Part shown: positions 44,226-54,074 of the stretch, one piece after another | How the letters are laid out: each line of letters starts with the position of its first letter | Position numbering within the stretch: position 1 is the first letter of the stretch | Assembly (NCBI RefSeq): GCF_024506435.1 | Contig: NZ_JANIET010000001.1 | Location: 3,224,001 to 3,288,000 of the forward strand | Direction: 5' to 3' | DNA length: 64,000 bases | DNA from: Pantoea trifolii | GTDB taxonomy: Bacteria > Pseudomonadota > Gammaproteobacteria > Enterobacterales > Enterobacteriaceae | Notes under the pieces: model-generated | What the model saw: the letters and a program-made list of their open reading frames with translations, nothing else | What the model was told of the DNA's origin: nothing | The model's database searches: none | Program-made: the position numbers and the translations under genes

Positions 44226-45557
44226 TTAGCGCACCAGGCACGGACGCTTGTTATCAAAGGTCCAGTTCGGTACGAGAAACTGCATGGCTTGCGCATCATC
44301 GCGCGCGCCCAAACCGTGTTTCTGATACAGCGCGTTGGCCTGCATCACCTGATCCATATCCAGCTCGACGCCGAGGCCCGGTTTTTGCGGCACCTGCACC
44401 ATGCCGCCTTTAATCTGGAACGGCTCTTTGGTCAGGCGCTGATTGCCTTCCTGCCAAATCCAGTGGGTATCGATGGCGGTAATCGCGCCCGGTGCGGCAG
44501 CGGCAACGTGGGTGAACATCGCCAGTGAGATGTCGAAGTGGTTGTTGGAGTGCGAGCCCCACGTCAGGCCGAAGTCGTGGCACATCTGCGCCACGCGCAC
44601 CGAACCCTGCATCGTCCAGAAGTGCGGATCGGCCAGCGGGATATCGACCGATTGCAATGACAGCGTGTGGCCCATTTGACGCCAGTCGGTAGCGATCATG
44701 TTGGTGGCGGTCGGCATGCCGGTGGCGCGGCGGAACTCCGCCATCACTTCACGACCGGAATAGCCTTGCTCGGCACCGCACGGATCTTCCGCATAGGCCA
44801 GCACGCCTTTCAGCTGCTTACCGAGCAGAATCGCCTCGTTCAGCGACCATGCGCCGTTAGGATCGAGCGTCACGCGCGCCTGCGGGAAGCGCTTCGCCAG
44901 TGCCGTTACCGCTTCGGCCTCTTCGCCGCCGCGCAGCACGCCGCCTTTCAGTTTGAAATCGTTGAAACCATATTTTTCATACGCCGCTTCCGCCAGGCGC
45001 ACCACCGTATCCGGCGTCAGCGCTTCTTCGTGGCGCAGGCGATACCAATCGCATTTGTCGTTTTCCTGGCTTTGATACGGCAGCGAGGTTTTCTTGCGGT
45101 CACCGACATAGAACAGGTAGCCGAGCATTTCCACGCGGTCACGCTGCTGACCATCGCCGAGCAGCGAGGCGACATTCACGCCCAGGTGCTGCCCCAGCAG
45201 ATCGAGCAGCGCCGCTTCGATGCCGGTCACCACGTGAATAGTGGTACGCAAATCAAAGGTTTGGTTGCCGCGCCCGCTGGCATCGCGGTCGGCAAAGGTG
45301 CTGCGCACCAGATTGAGGATATTTTTGTATTCACCAACGGTTTTCTGCACCACCAGCGCCGCCGCATCCTCCAGCGTCTGACGAATCTTTTCGCCACCCG
45401 GAATCTCACCCACACCGGTATGTCCGGCATTGTCTTTAATGATGACGATATTGCGGGTGAAAAACGGCGAATGCGCGCCGCTCAGGTTGAGCAACATGCT
45501 GTCGTAACCGGCCACCGGAATGACCTGCAGCGATGTAATTTTCGGTGTCTGACTCAT
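44226..45557 (-). CDS. gudD: Glucarate dehydratase GudD
   Basis: Enolase-superfamily enzyme that dehydrates D-glucarate to 5-keto-4-deoxyglucarate. 443 residues. Seen: [11 protein letters not shown] with the KxK acid/base, TLDPNGAW and [10 protein letters not shown] with metal ligands, [14 protein letters not shown], and [11 protein letters not shown] with the catalytic His. The N-terminus ([19 protein letters not shown]) and C-terminus (DNKRPCLVR) match E. coli GudD rather than GudX. 16 bp downstream of gudX. Confidence 0.95.
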   Translation of the reverse strand: MSQTPKITSLQVIPVAGYDSMLLNLSGAHSPFFTRNIVIIKDNAGHTGVGEIPGGEKIRQTLEDAAALVVQKTVGEYKNILNLVRSTFADRDASGRGNQTFDLRTTIHVVTGIEAALLDLLGQHLGVNVASLLGDGQQRDRVEMLGYLFYVGDRKKTSLPYQSQENDKCDWYRLRHEEALTPDTVVRLAEAAYEKYGFNDFKLKGGVLRGGEEAEAVTALAKRFPQARVTLDPNGAWSLNEAILLGKQLKGVLAYAEDPCGAEQGYSGREVMAEFRRATGMPTATNMIATDWRQMGHTLSLQSVDIPLADPHFWTMQGSVRVAQMCHDFGLTWGSHSNNHFDISLAMFTHVAAAAPGAITAIDTHWIWQEGNQRLTKEPFQIKGGMVQVPQKPGLGVELDMDQVMQANALYQKHGLGARDDAQAMQFLVPNWTFDNKRPCLVR

Positions 45558-45573
45558 TTACTGCTCCTTAGAC

Positions 45574-46914
45574 TTAGCCGCGACCCAATGCTGGGCGCTT
45601 GCGGTCGAATGACCAATTGGGCACCAGATACTGCATAGCGGTGGCGTCATTACGTGCGCCCGCCGGCAGCGATTTGTACAAAGCGTTGGCCTGATGCAGA
45701 CGATCCCAATCCAGCTCGACGCCAAGGCCCGGCTTATCCGGCACGGCGATCTTGCCGTTGCGGATCTGCAGCGGCTCTTTGGTCAGGCGCTGATCGCCCT
45801 CCTGCCAAATCCAGTGCGTATCAATGGCGGTGGGTTTGCCCGGCGCAGCCGCGCCAACGTGGGTGAACATCGCCAGCGAAATATCGAAGTGGTTATTGGA
45901 GTGACAGCCCCAGGTTAATCCCCAGTCGTCGCACAGCTGCGCCACGCGCACGGCGCCGCTCAACGTCCAGAAGTGCGGATCGGCCAGCGGGATATCGACG
46001 GAATTGAGCATTACCGCGTGGTTCATCTCGCGCCAGTTGGTGGCGATCATGTTGGTGGCGACCGGCAAGCCTGTCGCACGGCGGAATTCAGCCATCACTT
46101 CGCGACCGGAATAGCCCTGCTCGGCACCGCACGGATCTTCGGCGTAGGTCAGCACATCGCCCATGCCTTTACACAAGCGAATGGCTTCGTCGAGCGTCCA
46201 GGCACCGTTGGGATCAACGGTGATGCGCGCATCGGGAAAGCGTTTTTTCAGCGCCGCCGCCGATTCAATTTCCTGCTCGCCCGGCAGCACGCCGCCTTTG
46301 AGTTTGAAATCTTTGAAGCCGTATTTGTCCTGCGCCGCTTCCGCCAGCCGCACCACAGATTCCGGCGTCAGCGCTTCCTGATGGCGTAAGTGATACCAAT
46401 CGTGGCTGGCATTTTCGCCGGTCAGATAGGGCAAATCGGTTTTGCGACGATCGCCGAGATAAAACAGATAACCGAGCACCGTGACTTCATCGCGCTGCTG
46501 GCCCGGACCGAGCAGTTCCGCCACCGGCACGCCGAGGTATTGGCCGAGCAGATCGAGCAGCGCAGCTTCCAGTGCGGCCACCGCATTGACGCGCAGCTCG
46601 AAGGTCCACGCGCCTTTGCCGAAGGTATCGAAATCCGCCGACTGATTGCCTTTGTGCACCTGCTGCACCAGACGATTCATGCGCGCAACCTGCTGACCTT
46701 TTACCTGCGGAATCGCCTCAACCAGCGTTTGGTAGATGGTTTCACCGCCCGGTGCTTCACCGACGCCGGTATGTCCGGCGCTGTCAGTCAGCACCACAAT
46801 ATTGCGGGTGAAGCAGGCGCTGTGCGCGCCACCGATGTTGAGCAGCATGCTGTCGTAACCGGCAACCGGAATCACCTGCATGTCGGTGATGACCGGCGTG
46901 CTTTGCGTAGTCAT
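45574..46914 (-). CDS. gudX: Glucarate dehydratase-related protein GudX
   Basis: Paralogue of GudD, 446 residues, same enolase-superfamily residues ([42 protein letters not shown]). The insert [21 protein letters not shown] and the ending [12 protein letters not shown] mark it as GudX. E. coli GudX is known to be a much weaker dehydratase than GudD; whether that holds here cannot be told. 9 bp downstream of gudP. Confidence 0.93.
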   Translation of the reverse strand: MTTQSTPVITDMQVIPVAGYDSMLLNIGGAHSACFTRNIVVLTDSAGHTGVGEAPGGETIYQTLVEAIPQVKGQQVARMNRLVQQVHKGNQSADFDTFGKGAWTFELRVNAVAALEAALLDLLGQYLGVPVAELLGPGQQRDEVTVLGYLFYLGDRRKTDLPYLTGENASHDWYHLRHQEALTPESVVRLAEAAQDKYGFKDFKLKGGVLPGEQEIESAAALKKRFPDARITVDPNGAWTLDEAIRLCKGMGDVLTYAEDPCGAEQGYSGREVMAEFRRATGLPVATNMIATNWREMNHAVMLNSVDIPLADPHFWTLSGAVRVAQLCDDWGLTWGCHSNNHFDISLAMFTHVGAAAPGKPTAIDTHWIWQEGDQRLTKEPLQIRNGKIAVPDKPGLGVELDWDRLHQANALYKSLPAGARNDATAMQYLVPNWSFDRKRPALGRG

Positions 46915-46923
46915 AGTCCGTCC

Positions 46924-48270
46924 TTATGGCCTTGTTTTCAGCTCGACGCGTTTGATATCGCCGGCAATCACCAGGAAGCTAAATGCGGCGACAAAGGCAT
47001 GGATACCGACATAAATCAGCGCGCCTTCGAAGGAACCGCTGGTGGCGATGATGTAACCGATAGCGATTGGCGTGACGATGCCGGAAAAGTTACCGAACAT
47101 ATTGAACAGACCGCCGCTCAAACCGCTGATCTCTTTCGGTGCAGTATCTGCCATCACCGCCCAACCCAGCGCGCCAATGCCTTTGCCGAAGAACGCCAGC
47201 GCCATGAAGAACACCACCACCCATTCGGTGTCGGTGTAGTTACACATCACCATCGAAATGGAAAGCAGCATGCCAAGCACAATCGGCGTTTTACGCGCGA
47301 TATTCAGCGAACCGGTTTTGCGCATCAGATAATCAGAAATCACACCGCCCAAGACGCCGCCGAGGAAGCCGCATACCGCTGGAATCGAGGCAATAAAGCC
47401 CGCCTTCAGAATCGACATACCGCGCGCCTGCACCAGATAAACCGGGAACCAGGTGATAAAGAAGTAGGTTAAGGCGTTGACGCAGTATTGGCCGAGATAG
47501 ATGCCCAGCATCATGCGGGAAGTCAGCAGCTGTTTGATCTGGAACCACTTCTCGCTCCAGCTCACTTTGCGGTCGTCCTTTTTGACGTCCATGTTGATCA
47601 GCGCGCCGCCCTGCTCCATGTACTCCAGTTCGGCTTTGTTAACGCCCGGATGATCGGTGGGATCGTGGATCACTTTCAGCCAGATGAAGCTGAGGATGAT
47701 GCCCAATCCACCCATGAACCAGAACACGTGCGCCCAGCCCACTTCGGATACCAGCCAACCCATGATCGGCGCGAAGATCACCGTGGCGAAGTATTGCGCC
47801 GAGTTGAAGATCGCTACTGCGGTGCCGCGCTCCTGCGCCGGGAACCAGGCCGCAACGATGCGGCTGTTACCGGGAAAGGATGGCGCTTCCGCCAGGCCAA
47901 CCAGGAAGCGCAACAGGAACAGCGAAATGATAATGCCAAAGCCGCTGAACAGATCGACGAAGCCCTGCAGCAAGGTGAACAGCGACCAGAGGAAGATGCT
48001 CCAGAAGTAGACGCGTTTTGAGCCGAAGCGGTCGAGCAGCCAGCCGCCCGGAATCTGACCAATAACGTACGCCCACGAGAAGGCGGAGAAGATGTAACCC
48101 AGGCCGACCGAATCAAGGCCGATATCTTTGGACATCGCCGAACCGGCAATCGAAATGGTTGCGCGGTCACCGTAGTTGAACGAGGTGACGATAAATAACA
48201 TCACCACAATCCAGTAACGGGCATTGGTGCGCTTTTGCACCGCTTCCGCTGTCTGGCCGAAACTATTCAT
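46924..48270 (-). CDS. gudP: Glucarate/galactarate MFS transporter GudP
   Basis: Inner-membrane D-glucarate/galactarate:H+ symporter of the ACS (anion:cation symporter) family. 448 residues, about 12 TM helices; NYGDRATISIAGSAM, GWLLDRFGSKRVYFW and AEAPSFPGNSRIVAAWFP are family hallmarks. The ATG at 48270 with AGGAGTGCATC is chosen; the frame runs 17 codons further with no ribosome site. First gene of the gudPXD-garLRK unit, divergent from garD. Confidence 0.95.
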   Translation of the reverse strand: MNSFGQTAEAVQKRTNARYWIVVMLFIVTSFNYGDRATISIAGSAMSKDIGLDSVGLGYIFSAFSWAYVIGQIPGGWLLDRFGSKRVYFWSIFLWSLFTLLQGFVDLFSGFGIIISLFLLRFLVGLAEAPSFPGNSRIVAAWFPAQERGTAVAIFNSAQYFATVIFAPIMGWLVSEVGWAHVFWFMGGLGIILSFIWLKVIHDPTDHPGVNKAELEYMEQGGALINMDVKKDDRKVSWSEKWFQIKQLLTSRMMLGIYLGQYCVNALTYFFITWFPVYLVQARGMSILKAGFIASIPAVCGFLGGVLGGVISDYLMRKTGSLNIARKTPIVLGMLLSISMVMCNYTDTEWVVVFFMALAFFGKGIGALGWAVMADTAPKEISGLSGGLFNMFGNFSGIVTPIAIGYIIATSGSFEGALIYVGIHAFVAAFSFLVIAGDIKRVELKTRP

Positions 48271-48779
48271 GATGCACTCCTGAAATATAGCGAACGCTAC
48301 ATCCACTCTGACTGCATACACATCGCGTTGGGTATCAGAATGATGTTGGGTTAAACACGGCGATTTTTATATTTGGCAATACGATGATGCGTCGTGACGA
48401 ATAACCTAACGTTGAAGAACGAGAATCAGTATAGGAACAGCCTGGCGGCGAAACACTGGAAGAACGCATGAGGATGAAGGGCGAATGAGAATGATTTTAT
48501 GGCATCTGCACATAACGCTGCGGCGTGGCTCACGGAACGCTTTTTTTCACCGCGATTTTGCCTGGTAAACGTACAGGCCAAGAGCAGTTTGTGAGTCCCT
48601 TCACTTGCGTTTGGATAAACGAACCAAAATCCTCTGATAAATCTCCTTAAAGCCAGTCAGTTGCACAATGCATCCGGCAAATACCCCTGCATATACTGAG
48701 GCTGGCAAAAAACGATGACGTGATGGACGTATTTTAAACCGCGCTGCTAAGTACAGTGCGACGAACTGGAAGGTGAGCA
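48271..48779. other. gudP-garD divergent regulatory region
   Basis: 509 bp without a gene. It should hold both divergent promoters and operators for a hexarate regulator (CdaR/SdaR type, by analogy to E. coli). A CRP-like palindrome is visible at 48590-48605. Short ORFs here have no supporting features. I could not place the core promoters with confidence. Confidence 0.6.
48590..48605. promoter_or_regulatory. Candidate CRP-cAMP binding site
   Basis: TGTGA-GTCCCT-TCACT matches the CRP core TGTGA-N6-TCACA at 9 of 10 positions. It is about 180 bp before garD and 320 bp before gudP, suitable for catabolite control of one or both. Confidence 0.5.
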
Positions 48780-50339
48780 ATGAACCGTCCTCTGACAGAA
48801 AAACCGCTCTATATCAAAGTGCACGATGCCGATAACGTGGCGATCGTGGTCAACAATCAGGGATTGCCGTCCGGCACCCGTTTCAACGATGGGCTGCAAC
48901 TGACGGAGCATGTGCCGCAGGGACATAAAGTCGCGCTGAGCGACATCCCGCAAGCGGGCGCGATCCTGCGTTATGGTGAAGTGATTGGCTACGCGCTGCG
49001 TCCGATCCCACAAGGTAGCTGGATTGAAGAATCACTGGTGGCGCTGCCCGAAGCGCCACCGCTCAACAGTTTGCCGCTGGCAAACAATGTGCCGCCCGCG
49101 CTGCCGCCGCTGGAAGGTTATACCTTCGAAGGCTATCGCAACGCGGATGGCAGCGTGGGCACGCGTAACCTGCTCGGTATCACCACCAGCGTCCACTGCG
49201 TGGCAGGCGTGGTGGATTATGTGGTGCAGATCATCGAGCGTGATTTGCTGCCGCGCTATCCCAATGTCGATGGCGTGGTGGCGCTCAATCATCTGTATGG
49301 CTGCGGCGTGGCAATCAATGCGCCGGCCGCAGTGGTGCCGATTCGCACCATTCATAATCTGGCACTGAATCCCAATTTCGGTGGCGAAGTGATGATCGTC
49401 AGCCTTGGCTGCGAGAAATTACAGCCGGAACGTCTGCTGACCGGCACACCGGACGTGCAGGCAATTTCGCTGGATGACAACGACATTGTGCGTTTGCAGG
49501 ATGAGCGGTTGGTGGGCTTTGGCGCGATGGTGGATGAAATCCTGCAGGTCGCCGAACGTCATCTGAAGAAGCTGAATCAACGCCAGCGCGAAACCTGTCC
49601 GGCATCAGAGCTGGTGATTGGCACGCAATGCGGCGGCAGCGATGCTTTCTCGGGCGTAACGGCGAACCCCGCCGTGGGATTTGCCTCCGACTTGCTGGTG
49701 CGCTGCGGCGCAACGGTAATGTTCTCAGAAGTGACCGAGGTGCGTGATGCCATTCATCTGCTGACGCCGCGCGTGGTGGATGAAGCGGTCGGTAAACGAC
49801 TGCTGGAAGAGATGGCGTGGTATGACGATTATCTCAGCCAGGGCCAAACCGATCGCAGCGCCAATCCCTCGCCGGGCAACAAAAAAGGCGGGCTGGCGAA
49901 TGTGGTGGAGAAAGCGCTGGGCTCGATTGCGAAGTCAGGTCGCAGCCCAATTGTTGAAGTGTTGTCGCCAGGTCAGCGCCCTACCAAACGCGGGCTGATT
50001 TATGCGGCCACGCCAGCCAGCGATTTCGTCTGTGGCACGCAGCAGATGGCATCGGGCATTACCTTGCAGGTGTTCACCACCGGGCGCGGCACGCCTTACG
50101 GTTTAGCCGCCATTCCGGTGATTAAGATGGCAACGCGCAATGCGCTGGCCGATCGCTGGCATGATTTGATGGATATTAATGCCGGAACCATTGCGACGGG
50201 CGAAGAGAGTATTGAACAGGTCGGTTGGCGACTGTTTGAGTTGATTCTGGAGATTGCCAGCGGGCGCAAACAGACGTGGTCGGATCGTTGGGGGATTCGT
50301 AATCAGCTGGCGGTATTTAATCCGGCGCCGGTGACGTGA
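48780..50339 (+). CDS. garD: Galactarate dehydratase GarD
   Basis: Dehydrates galactarate to 5-keto-4-deoxy-D-glucarate (UxaA/altronate dehydratase family, iron dependent). 519 residues: N-terminal SAF domain ([14 protein letters not shown]), then [64 protein letters not shown] and [37 protein letters not shown] regions as in E. coli GarD. AAGGTGAGCA before the ATG. Divergent from gudP; in E. coli garD lies elsewhere, next to garPLRK. Confidence 0.96.
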   Translation: MNRPLTEKPLYIKVHDADNVAIVVNNQGLPSGTRFNDGLQLTEHVPQGHKVALSDIPQAGAILRYGEVIGYALRPIPQGSWIEESLVALPEAPPLNSLPLANNVPPALPPLEGYTFEGYRNADGSVGTRNLLGITTSVHCVAGVVDYVVQIIERDLLPRYPNVDGVVALNHLYGCGVAINAPAAVVPIRTIHNLALNPNFGGEVMIVSLGCEKLQPERLLTGTPDVQAISLDDNDIVRLQDERLVGFGAMVDEILQVAERHLKKLNQRQRETCPASELVIGTQCGGSDAFSGVTANPAVGFASDLLVRCGATVMFSEVTEVRDAIHLLTPRVVDEAVGKRLLEEMAWYDDYLSQGQTDRSANPSPGNKKGGLANVVEKALGSIAKSGRSPIVEVLSPGQRPTKRGLIYAATPASDFVCGTQQMASGITLQVFTTGRGTPYGLAAIPVIKMATRNALADRWHDLMDINAGTIATGEESIEQVGWRLFELILEIASGRKQTWSDRWGIRNQLAVFNPAPVT

Positions 50340-50348
50340 TGGTTGTTG

Positions 50349-50455
50349 CCCTCACCCTAGCCCTCTCCCACTTCGCGGGAGAGGGAACAAACCGTGCGGG
50401 CTGCACCCTCTAAATATTCCCTCTCCCGCTGGCGGGAGAGGGTTAGGGTGAGGGA
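50349..50455. repeat. Inverted pair of CCCTCACCC-type palindromes
   Basis: Left unit 50349-50388 (CCCTCACCCTAGCCCTCTCC onwards, closing GCGGGAGAGGG) and right unit 50417-50455 (CCCTCTCCCGC/GCGGGAGAGGG then TTAGGGTGAGGG) in opposite orientation. Second copy of the pair at 41181-41275; together they bracket the gud/gar cluster. At the garD/yqcA convergent junction. Confidence 0.8.
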
Positions 50456-50462
50456 AAAGTCA

Positions 50463-50909
50463 TTACAGCAACTTACCCCAGCTCTCCACCCAAGGTGACG
50501 TCACTGATTCTGGCTCAGGATCTTCCGTCGCATCCACCAGCAATACCTCGCCGATACGCTGTGCGCTCTGCTCCTGCAAAGTGGCATCGAAGGTTTTACC
50601 GGCACCGCAGAAATGGTCATAGCTGCTATCGCCCAAGCCAATCACGCCGTAACGCAATTCAGGTTGATAACCCAGCTCATCGCGCACCTTAACATAGAGG
50701 CGGGCAATGTTATCCGGGAAGTCGCCCTGGCCAGTGGTTGAGGTGACAATCAGCACCACCTCTTTGCTATATGCCTGCCAATCCGCCATCGACGGATCTT
50801 CAAACACCTTCACCTCGTGGCCCTGCTCTTCCAGCACCGTCTGTGCTTCTTCAGCCACCAGCAGCGCATTGCCGTAAACCGTACCTGTAAAAATGCCAAT
50901 CTTTGCCAT
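50463..50909 (-). CDS. yqcA: Flavodoxin YqcA
   Basis: Short-chain flavodoxin-like protein, 148 residues, likely FMN-binding electron carrier. [18 protein letters not shown] forms the phosphate-binding loop at the start; [12 protein letters not shown] and [15 protein letters not shown] follow. Related to MioC and the CysJ FMN domain. 12 bp downstream of truC, as in E. coli. Precise redox partner not known. Confidence 0.93.
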   Translation of the reverse strand: MAKIGIFTGTVYGNALLVAEEAQTVLEEQGHEVKVFEDPSMADWQAYSKEVVLIVTSTTGQGDFPDNIARLYVKVRDELGYQPELRYGVIGLGDSSYDHFCGAGKTFDATLQEQSAQRIGEVLLVDATEDPEPESVTSPWVESWGKLL

Positions 50910-50921
50910 CTTGCCGCTCCT

Positions 50922-51701
50922 TTATTCTGTTGGCTTATCCTGGACTGCATCAATGGCAAACTCAACCCTAGGAACATCAGGGATCTGATCCTGCCAGCCA
51001 AATTGCTCAAGCATCTGCTGCCAGACGCGATCCAGCCCGGCGCGAATCACTAAGGGCGCGCCGGTGACGGGATGGGTAAAGCTAAGTGCGCTGGCATGCA
51101 GCATCAGGCGATTAAGGCCAAAGTGTGCCGCCGCACCACGATTCTGGCGCAGATCGCCGTGCGCGCTGTCGCCAATAATCGGATGACGCAGATGCACCAT
51201 GTGGCGGCGCAGCTGATGTTTACGGCCGGTGTGCGGCGCCATCTCCACCAGCGTATAGCGCGCGGTGTCATAACGGCTGATAGCGACCGGCATCTCAACG
51301 TGTGCCAGCGCCTGGTAATCCGTTACCGCCGGTTGGGCAACAGGTTCTTGAGTGGCGAATTTGTCGGCAATCTTATCCAGCTCTTCCACCAGCGGATAAT
51401 CCAGCGTCGCGCCGCCTTCCAGCCAGCCGCGCAGCACCGCATGATAGGTTTTCTGCATCTGATGCTGTTCAAACTGCTGCGCCAGTAGATGGGCGACTTC
51501 GCTCGATAACGCCATCAGCAACACGCCAGACGTTGGGCGATCGAGGCGGTGCACGGTGAAGACATGCTGACCAATCTGGTCGCGCACCGTTTGCATCACT
51601 ACCACTTTTTCATTGCGATCGAGCCAGCTGCGATGCACCAGCCAACCGGCTGGCTTATTCACCGCGACCAGCCACTCATCTTGATAAAGGATTTCGAGCA
51701 T
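50922..51701 (-). CDS. truC: tRNA pseudouridine(65) synthase TruC
   Basis: Forms pseudouridine 65 in some tRNAs. 259 residues of the RluA family; catalytic Asp54 in VHRLDRPTSGV, with GRKHQLRRHMVHLRHPIIGD towards the C-terminus. Overlaps yqcC by one base, so translation is coupled. Confidence 0.96.
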   Translation of the reverse strand: MLEILYQDEWLVAVNKPAGWLVHRSWLDRNEKVVVMQTVRDQIGQHVFTVHRLDRPTSGVLLMALSSEVAHLLAQQFEQHQMQKTYHAVLRGWLEGGATLDYPLVEELDKIADKFATQEPVAQPAVTDYQALAHVEMPVAISRYDTARYTLVEMAPHTGRKHQLRRHMVHLRHPIIGDSAHGDLRQNRGAAAHFGLNRLMLHASALSFTHPVTGAPLVIRAGLDRVWQQMLEQFGWQDQIPDVPRVEFAIDAVQDKPTE

Positions 51702-52027
51702 CAGGCGGAAGGTTCCTGGAACAGCGCATCAAATTTGTTGAGCGTCAGCAATAACGCCGCATAGCCTGCGGTGTCGTCTGGCAATGCGACTTCATAATAA
51801 GGTGCGATAGCGAAATTCTGCGGTAACGGCGCGCCACTTTCGAGCAGCGCATAAAAGCGCGGCATCAATACCCATTGCAGCCACTGCAGTGGCTCCATGG
51901 TATCGAGACAGAAAGGTTCGGTACTGGCGAAGGCGTTCGCCTCGGGGGATTGTGACTGCCAATGGCCGTGTTCGCGCATCACCGCTTCGACCTGCTGCAG
52001 GCGCTGAAAAATCATTTGCGACGACAT
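51701..52027 (-). CDS. yqcC: DUF446 family protein YqcC
   Basis: 108 residues, mostly helical, with EPFCLDTMEPLQWLQWVLMPRFYALL typical of the YqcC family (DUF446). No catalytic motif seen; function unknown. First gene of yqcC-truC-yqcA, immediately downstream of csrB. Confidence 0.92.
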   Translation of the reverse strand: MSSQMIFQRLQQVEAVMREHGHWQSQSPEANAFASTEPFCLDTMEPLQWLQWVLMPRFYALLESGAPLPQNFAIAPYYEVALPDDTAGYAALLLTLNKFDALFQEPSA

Positions 52028-52094
52028 GCGCCACCTCCAGAGAAAAATTGGGCGGCAAGCATACCATCAGTCACGCCCGGCGCAAAAATGGCAT

Positions 52095-52127
52095 AAAAAA
52101 AGGGAGCACTGTGATTACAGTGCTCCC
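52095..52127 (-). terminator. csrB terminator
   Basis: 11-bp stem GGGAGCACTGT/ACAGTGCTCCC (52102-52112, 52117-52127), loop GATT on the plus strand, then seven T on the minus strand. Confidence 0.95.
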
Positions 52128-52425
52128 GGTTTTCGTTTGCAGCATTCCAGCTACTGCTGTGCTCCCTGCTCATCCATGACAACTTTTCCTGCGCTTTCCG
52201 TCGCTTGTCATCATGACATTGGTCCTTAGCATCCTGGCCCGCCACATTCCGCGTGGCTCTCATTCTCCGTCCTGGAGGTGTCCCTGACTCAATCCTGAGT
52301 GTCCTGCTTCGTCCTGAAGCCTTCCTTGTGCCGTAAACTCCGTTACGTTCCTGCCTCATGGCTGACATTCTCCTGAACGTCTCTTAATCCCCAGCATCCT
52401 GCCAGTGGTGACTATTCTCCCAGAA
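52095..52425 (-). ncRNA. csrB: CsrB regulatory RNA
   Basis: Sponge RNA that sequesters CsrA. About 331 nt on the minus strand, with roughly 22 GGA motifs, many as CAGGA in hairpin loops. The 3' third matches E. coli CsrB closely (AGGAAAAGTTGTCA, AGCAGGGAGCA, GTAGCTGGAATGCTGC), ending in a terminator. It lies between syd and yqcC as in E. coli. A 5' end near 52425 is estimated from the first GGGAG after the candidate promoter. A short open frame through it has no protein-like features. Confidence 0.95.
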
Positions 52426-52431
52426 ACCATC

Positions 52432-52459
52432 GCAATAACAAGCCAGTAAGAAGCGTTAA
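52432..52459 (-). promoter_or_regulatory. Candidate csrB promoter
   Basis: Minus strand TTAACG, 16-bp spacer, TG-T-TATTGC (extended -10). Position fits a start near 52425, but the hexamers are weak, in keeping with an activator-dependent promoter. Confidence 0.35.
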
Positions 52460-52559
52460 TGGATTAAGCCCTGTCTTAATTTTCAGATTGATGCCATAAG
52501 TTCATGATTCACAATATTTTTACATTTACGGCTTCCAGAAGTCTGCACGATGATCTAGC

Positions 52560-52592
52560 GATCTCTCACACGCGGCGTGAGAGATCTCTCAC
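52560..52592. promoter_or_regulatory. UvrY (GacA-type) binding region of csrB
   Basis: GTGAGAGATCTCTCAC palindrome (52577-52592), close to the remembered E. coli UvrY site upstream of csrB, plus a second arm GATCTCTCAC (52560-52569) inverted to GTGAGAGATC (52577-52586). It is about 150 bp upstream of the csrB start, and lies just beyond the syd stop codon. Confidence 0.8.
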
Positions 52593-52617
52593 AAAGCGAA
52601 GCCTGAAAATCTGCAAA

Positions 52618-53166
52618 TCACTGAGTAACCGGTTGTAATGCATTAAGAAATGTCTTAACGGATGGCGCCAGCACTTCGCGCTTTTTAGTGCCAGGCTCCT
52701 CCAGAATGACCTCACCGGTAAGATTGCACAGCGCAATCACATCATTCTCTGAATCGGTGGTGGCGATAAACAAGGTCGGTGCTTGTCTTAAGCGGCGCTT
52801 CATGACCAGATGGCCAATCAGGTTCTCCTGCAGACGGGTGAAATCCGCTTCGCTCCATACCTGCAGCAGGGTAATCGGCCGCTGCTTTAAGGTTGCCGTC
52901 ATATCGCCTGCAAATTGCGTGGTGTAAAACGCACTGATTTCCGGTTGCAGCTGCAGATCCAGTGCGCGCTCCACCGCTTCAAGCGTGGCCGGTAAGGTAA
53001 ACGGCTGCGGCTGCCACAACACGCGGTCATCCAGCGTGCTGATAATACAATCTGAAGGAACGCCAAGCAGATCGGCGCTGGCGGGAAAATGTCCGGTTTG
53101 TTGCTGCCAATGTTCAACGTAGCGGGCGGTAAACTCACGCAGAGCATCTACGGTTTGCTGCATCAT
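52618..53166 (-). CDS. syd: SecY-interacting protein Syd
   Basis: Cytosolic protein that binds SecY and is proposed to act in quality control of the translocon. 182 residues; SDCIISTLDDRVLWQPQPF, FYTTQFAGDMTA, QENLIGHLVMKRRL and PTLFIATTDSENDVIALCNLTGEV match E. coli Syd. Two adjacent ATG codons exist at the start (53166 and 53163); either could be used. Divergent from queF. Confidence 0.95.
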   Translation of the reverse strand: MMQQTVDALREFTARYVEHWQQQTGHFPASADLLGVPSDCIISTLDDRVLWQPQPFTLPATLEAVERALDLQLQPEISAFYTTQFAGDMTATLKQRPITLLQVWSEADFTRLQENLIGHLVMKRRLRQAPTLFIATTDSENDVIALCNLTGEVILEEPGTKKREVLAPSVKTFLNALQPVTQ

Positions 53167-53228
53167 TCATATTCTCGCAGGTGTTAGGTTACACTTAACC
53201 ACTTTGATGAAATTTAGTGGTAACCGTT

Positions 53229-54074
53229 ATGTCTTCTGAAAACCGGGATCAGGCATTAAGCGGCCTGACCTTAGGTAAGCCCACGGCTTATGTTGATCGT
53301 TACGATAACACGCTGCTGCAATCCGTACCGCGCAGCCTGAACCGTGAGCCGCTTGGGCTGTATCCCGATACACTGCCATTTACTGGTGCAGATATCTGGA
53401 CGCTATACGAACTCTCCTGGCTCAACAGCAAAGGCGTTCCGCAAGTCGCGGTGGGCGAAGTGGTGCTGCGCGCCGATAGCCAAAACCTGATCGAGTCGAA
53501 GAGTTTCAAGCTCTATCTTAACAGTTTTAATCAGACAGTTTTCGCTGACTGGGGCGAAGTGCGCCAGACGCTGGAGCGCGATCTCAGCGCCTGCGCAAAG
53601 GGTCAGGTCAGCGTGGCCCTGTTTCGTCTTAGCGAAGTGGAAGGCCAGCCAATCGGCCACTTCAATGGCGAAGTGATTGATGAGCAAGATATCGAAATCC
53701 ACGATTACGCCTTCAACGCAGATTATCTGGCGCAGGCTGCTGGCCGCGAGGTGGTTGAAGAAACGCTGGTTAGCCATCTGCTGAAATCAAACTGCTTAAT
53801 CACCAATCAGCCCGATTGGGGCTCGGTAATGATCCGCTACAAAGGCCCGCGTATCGATCGTGAAGCGCTGCTGCGTTATCTGATCTCATTCCGTCAGCAC
53901 AATGAGTTTCATGAGCAGTGCGTTGAACGCATTTTCAACGACGTTCAGTGCTTTTGTCAGCCAGAAGCGTTAACCGTTTATGCACGTTACACGCGGCGCG
54001 GCGGTCTGGATATCAATCCGTGGCGCAGCAACGTGCCCTTCTCTCCCGGTTTTTCCCGCCTGGTTCGCCAGTAA
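53229..54074 (+). CDS. queF: NADPH-dependent 7-cyano-7-deazaguanine reductase
   Basis: Reduces preQ0 to preQ1 in queuosine synthesis. 281 residues, the long bimodular (YqfF/unimodular-fused) E. coli-type QueF: QueF motif [15 protein letters not shown], catalytic Cys189 in [15 protein letters not shown], and [12 protein letters not shown], ending [13 protein letters not shown]. The ATG at 53229 is preferred to a GTG four codons upstream on conservation; the ribosome site is poor. Confidence 0.97.
   Translation: MSSENRDQALSGLTLGKPTAYVDRYDNTLLQSVPRSLNREPLGLYPDTLPFTGADIWTLYELSWLNSKGVPQVAVGEVVLRADSQNLIESKSFKLYLNSFNQTVFADWGEVRQTLERDLSACAKGQVSVALFRLSEVEGQPIGHFNGEVIDEQDIEIHDYAFNADYLAQAAGREVVEETLVSHLLKSNCLITNQPDWGSVMIRYKGPRIDREALLRYLISFRQHNEFHEQCVERIFNDVQCFCQPEALTVYARYTRRGGLDINPWRSNVPFSPGFSRLVRQ

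Noticed and set aside
44667..45638. 323-codon open frame antisense to gudD
   Set aside because: Antisense shadow of a well-supported enolase-superfamily gene; no motif.
46390..47472. 360-codon open frame antisense to gudX and gudP
   Set aside because: Crosses two certain genes and their gap; composition rich in His, Gln and Arg as expected of an antisense shadow; no ribosome site.
52012..52368. 118-codon open frame inside csrB
   Set aside because: The region is the CsrB RNA; the translation is Arg/Gly-rich only because of repeated AGGA motifs.
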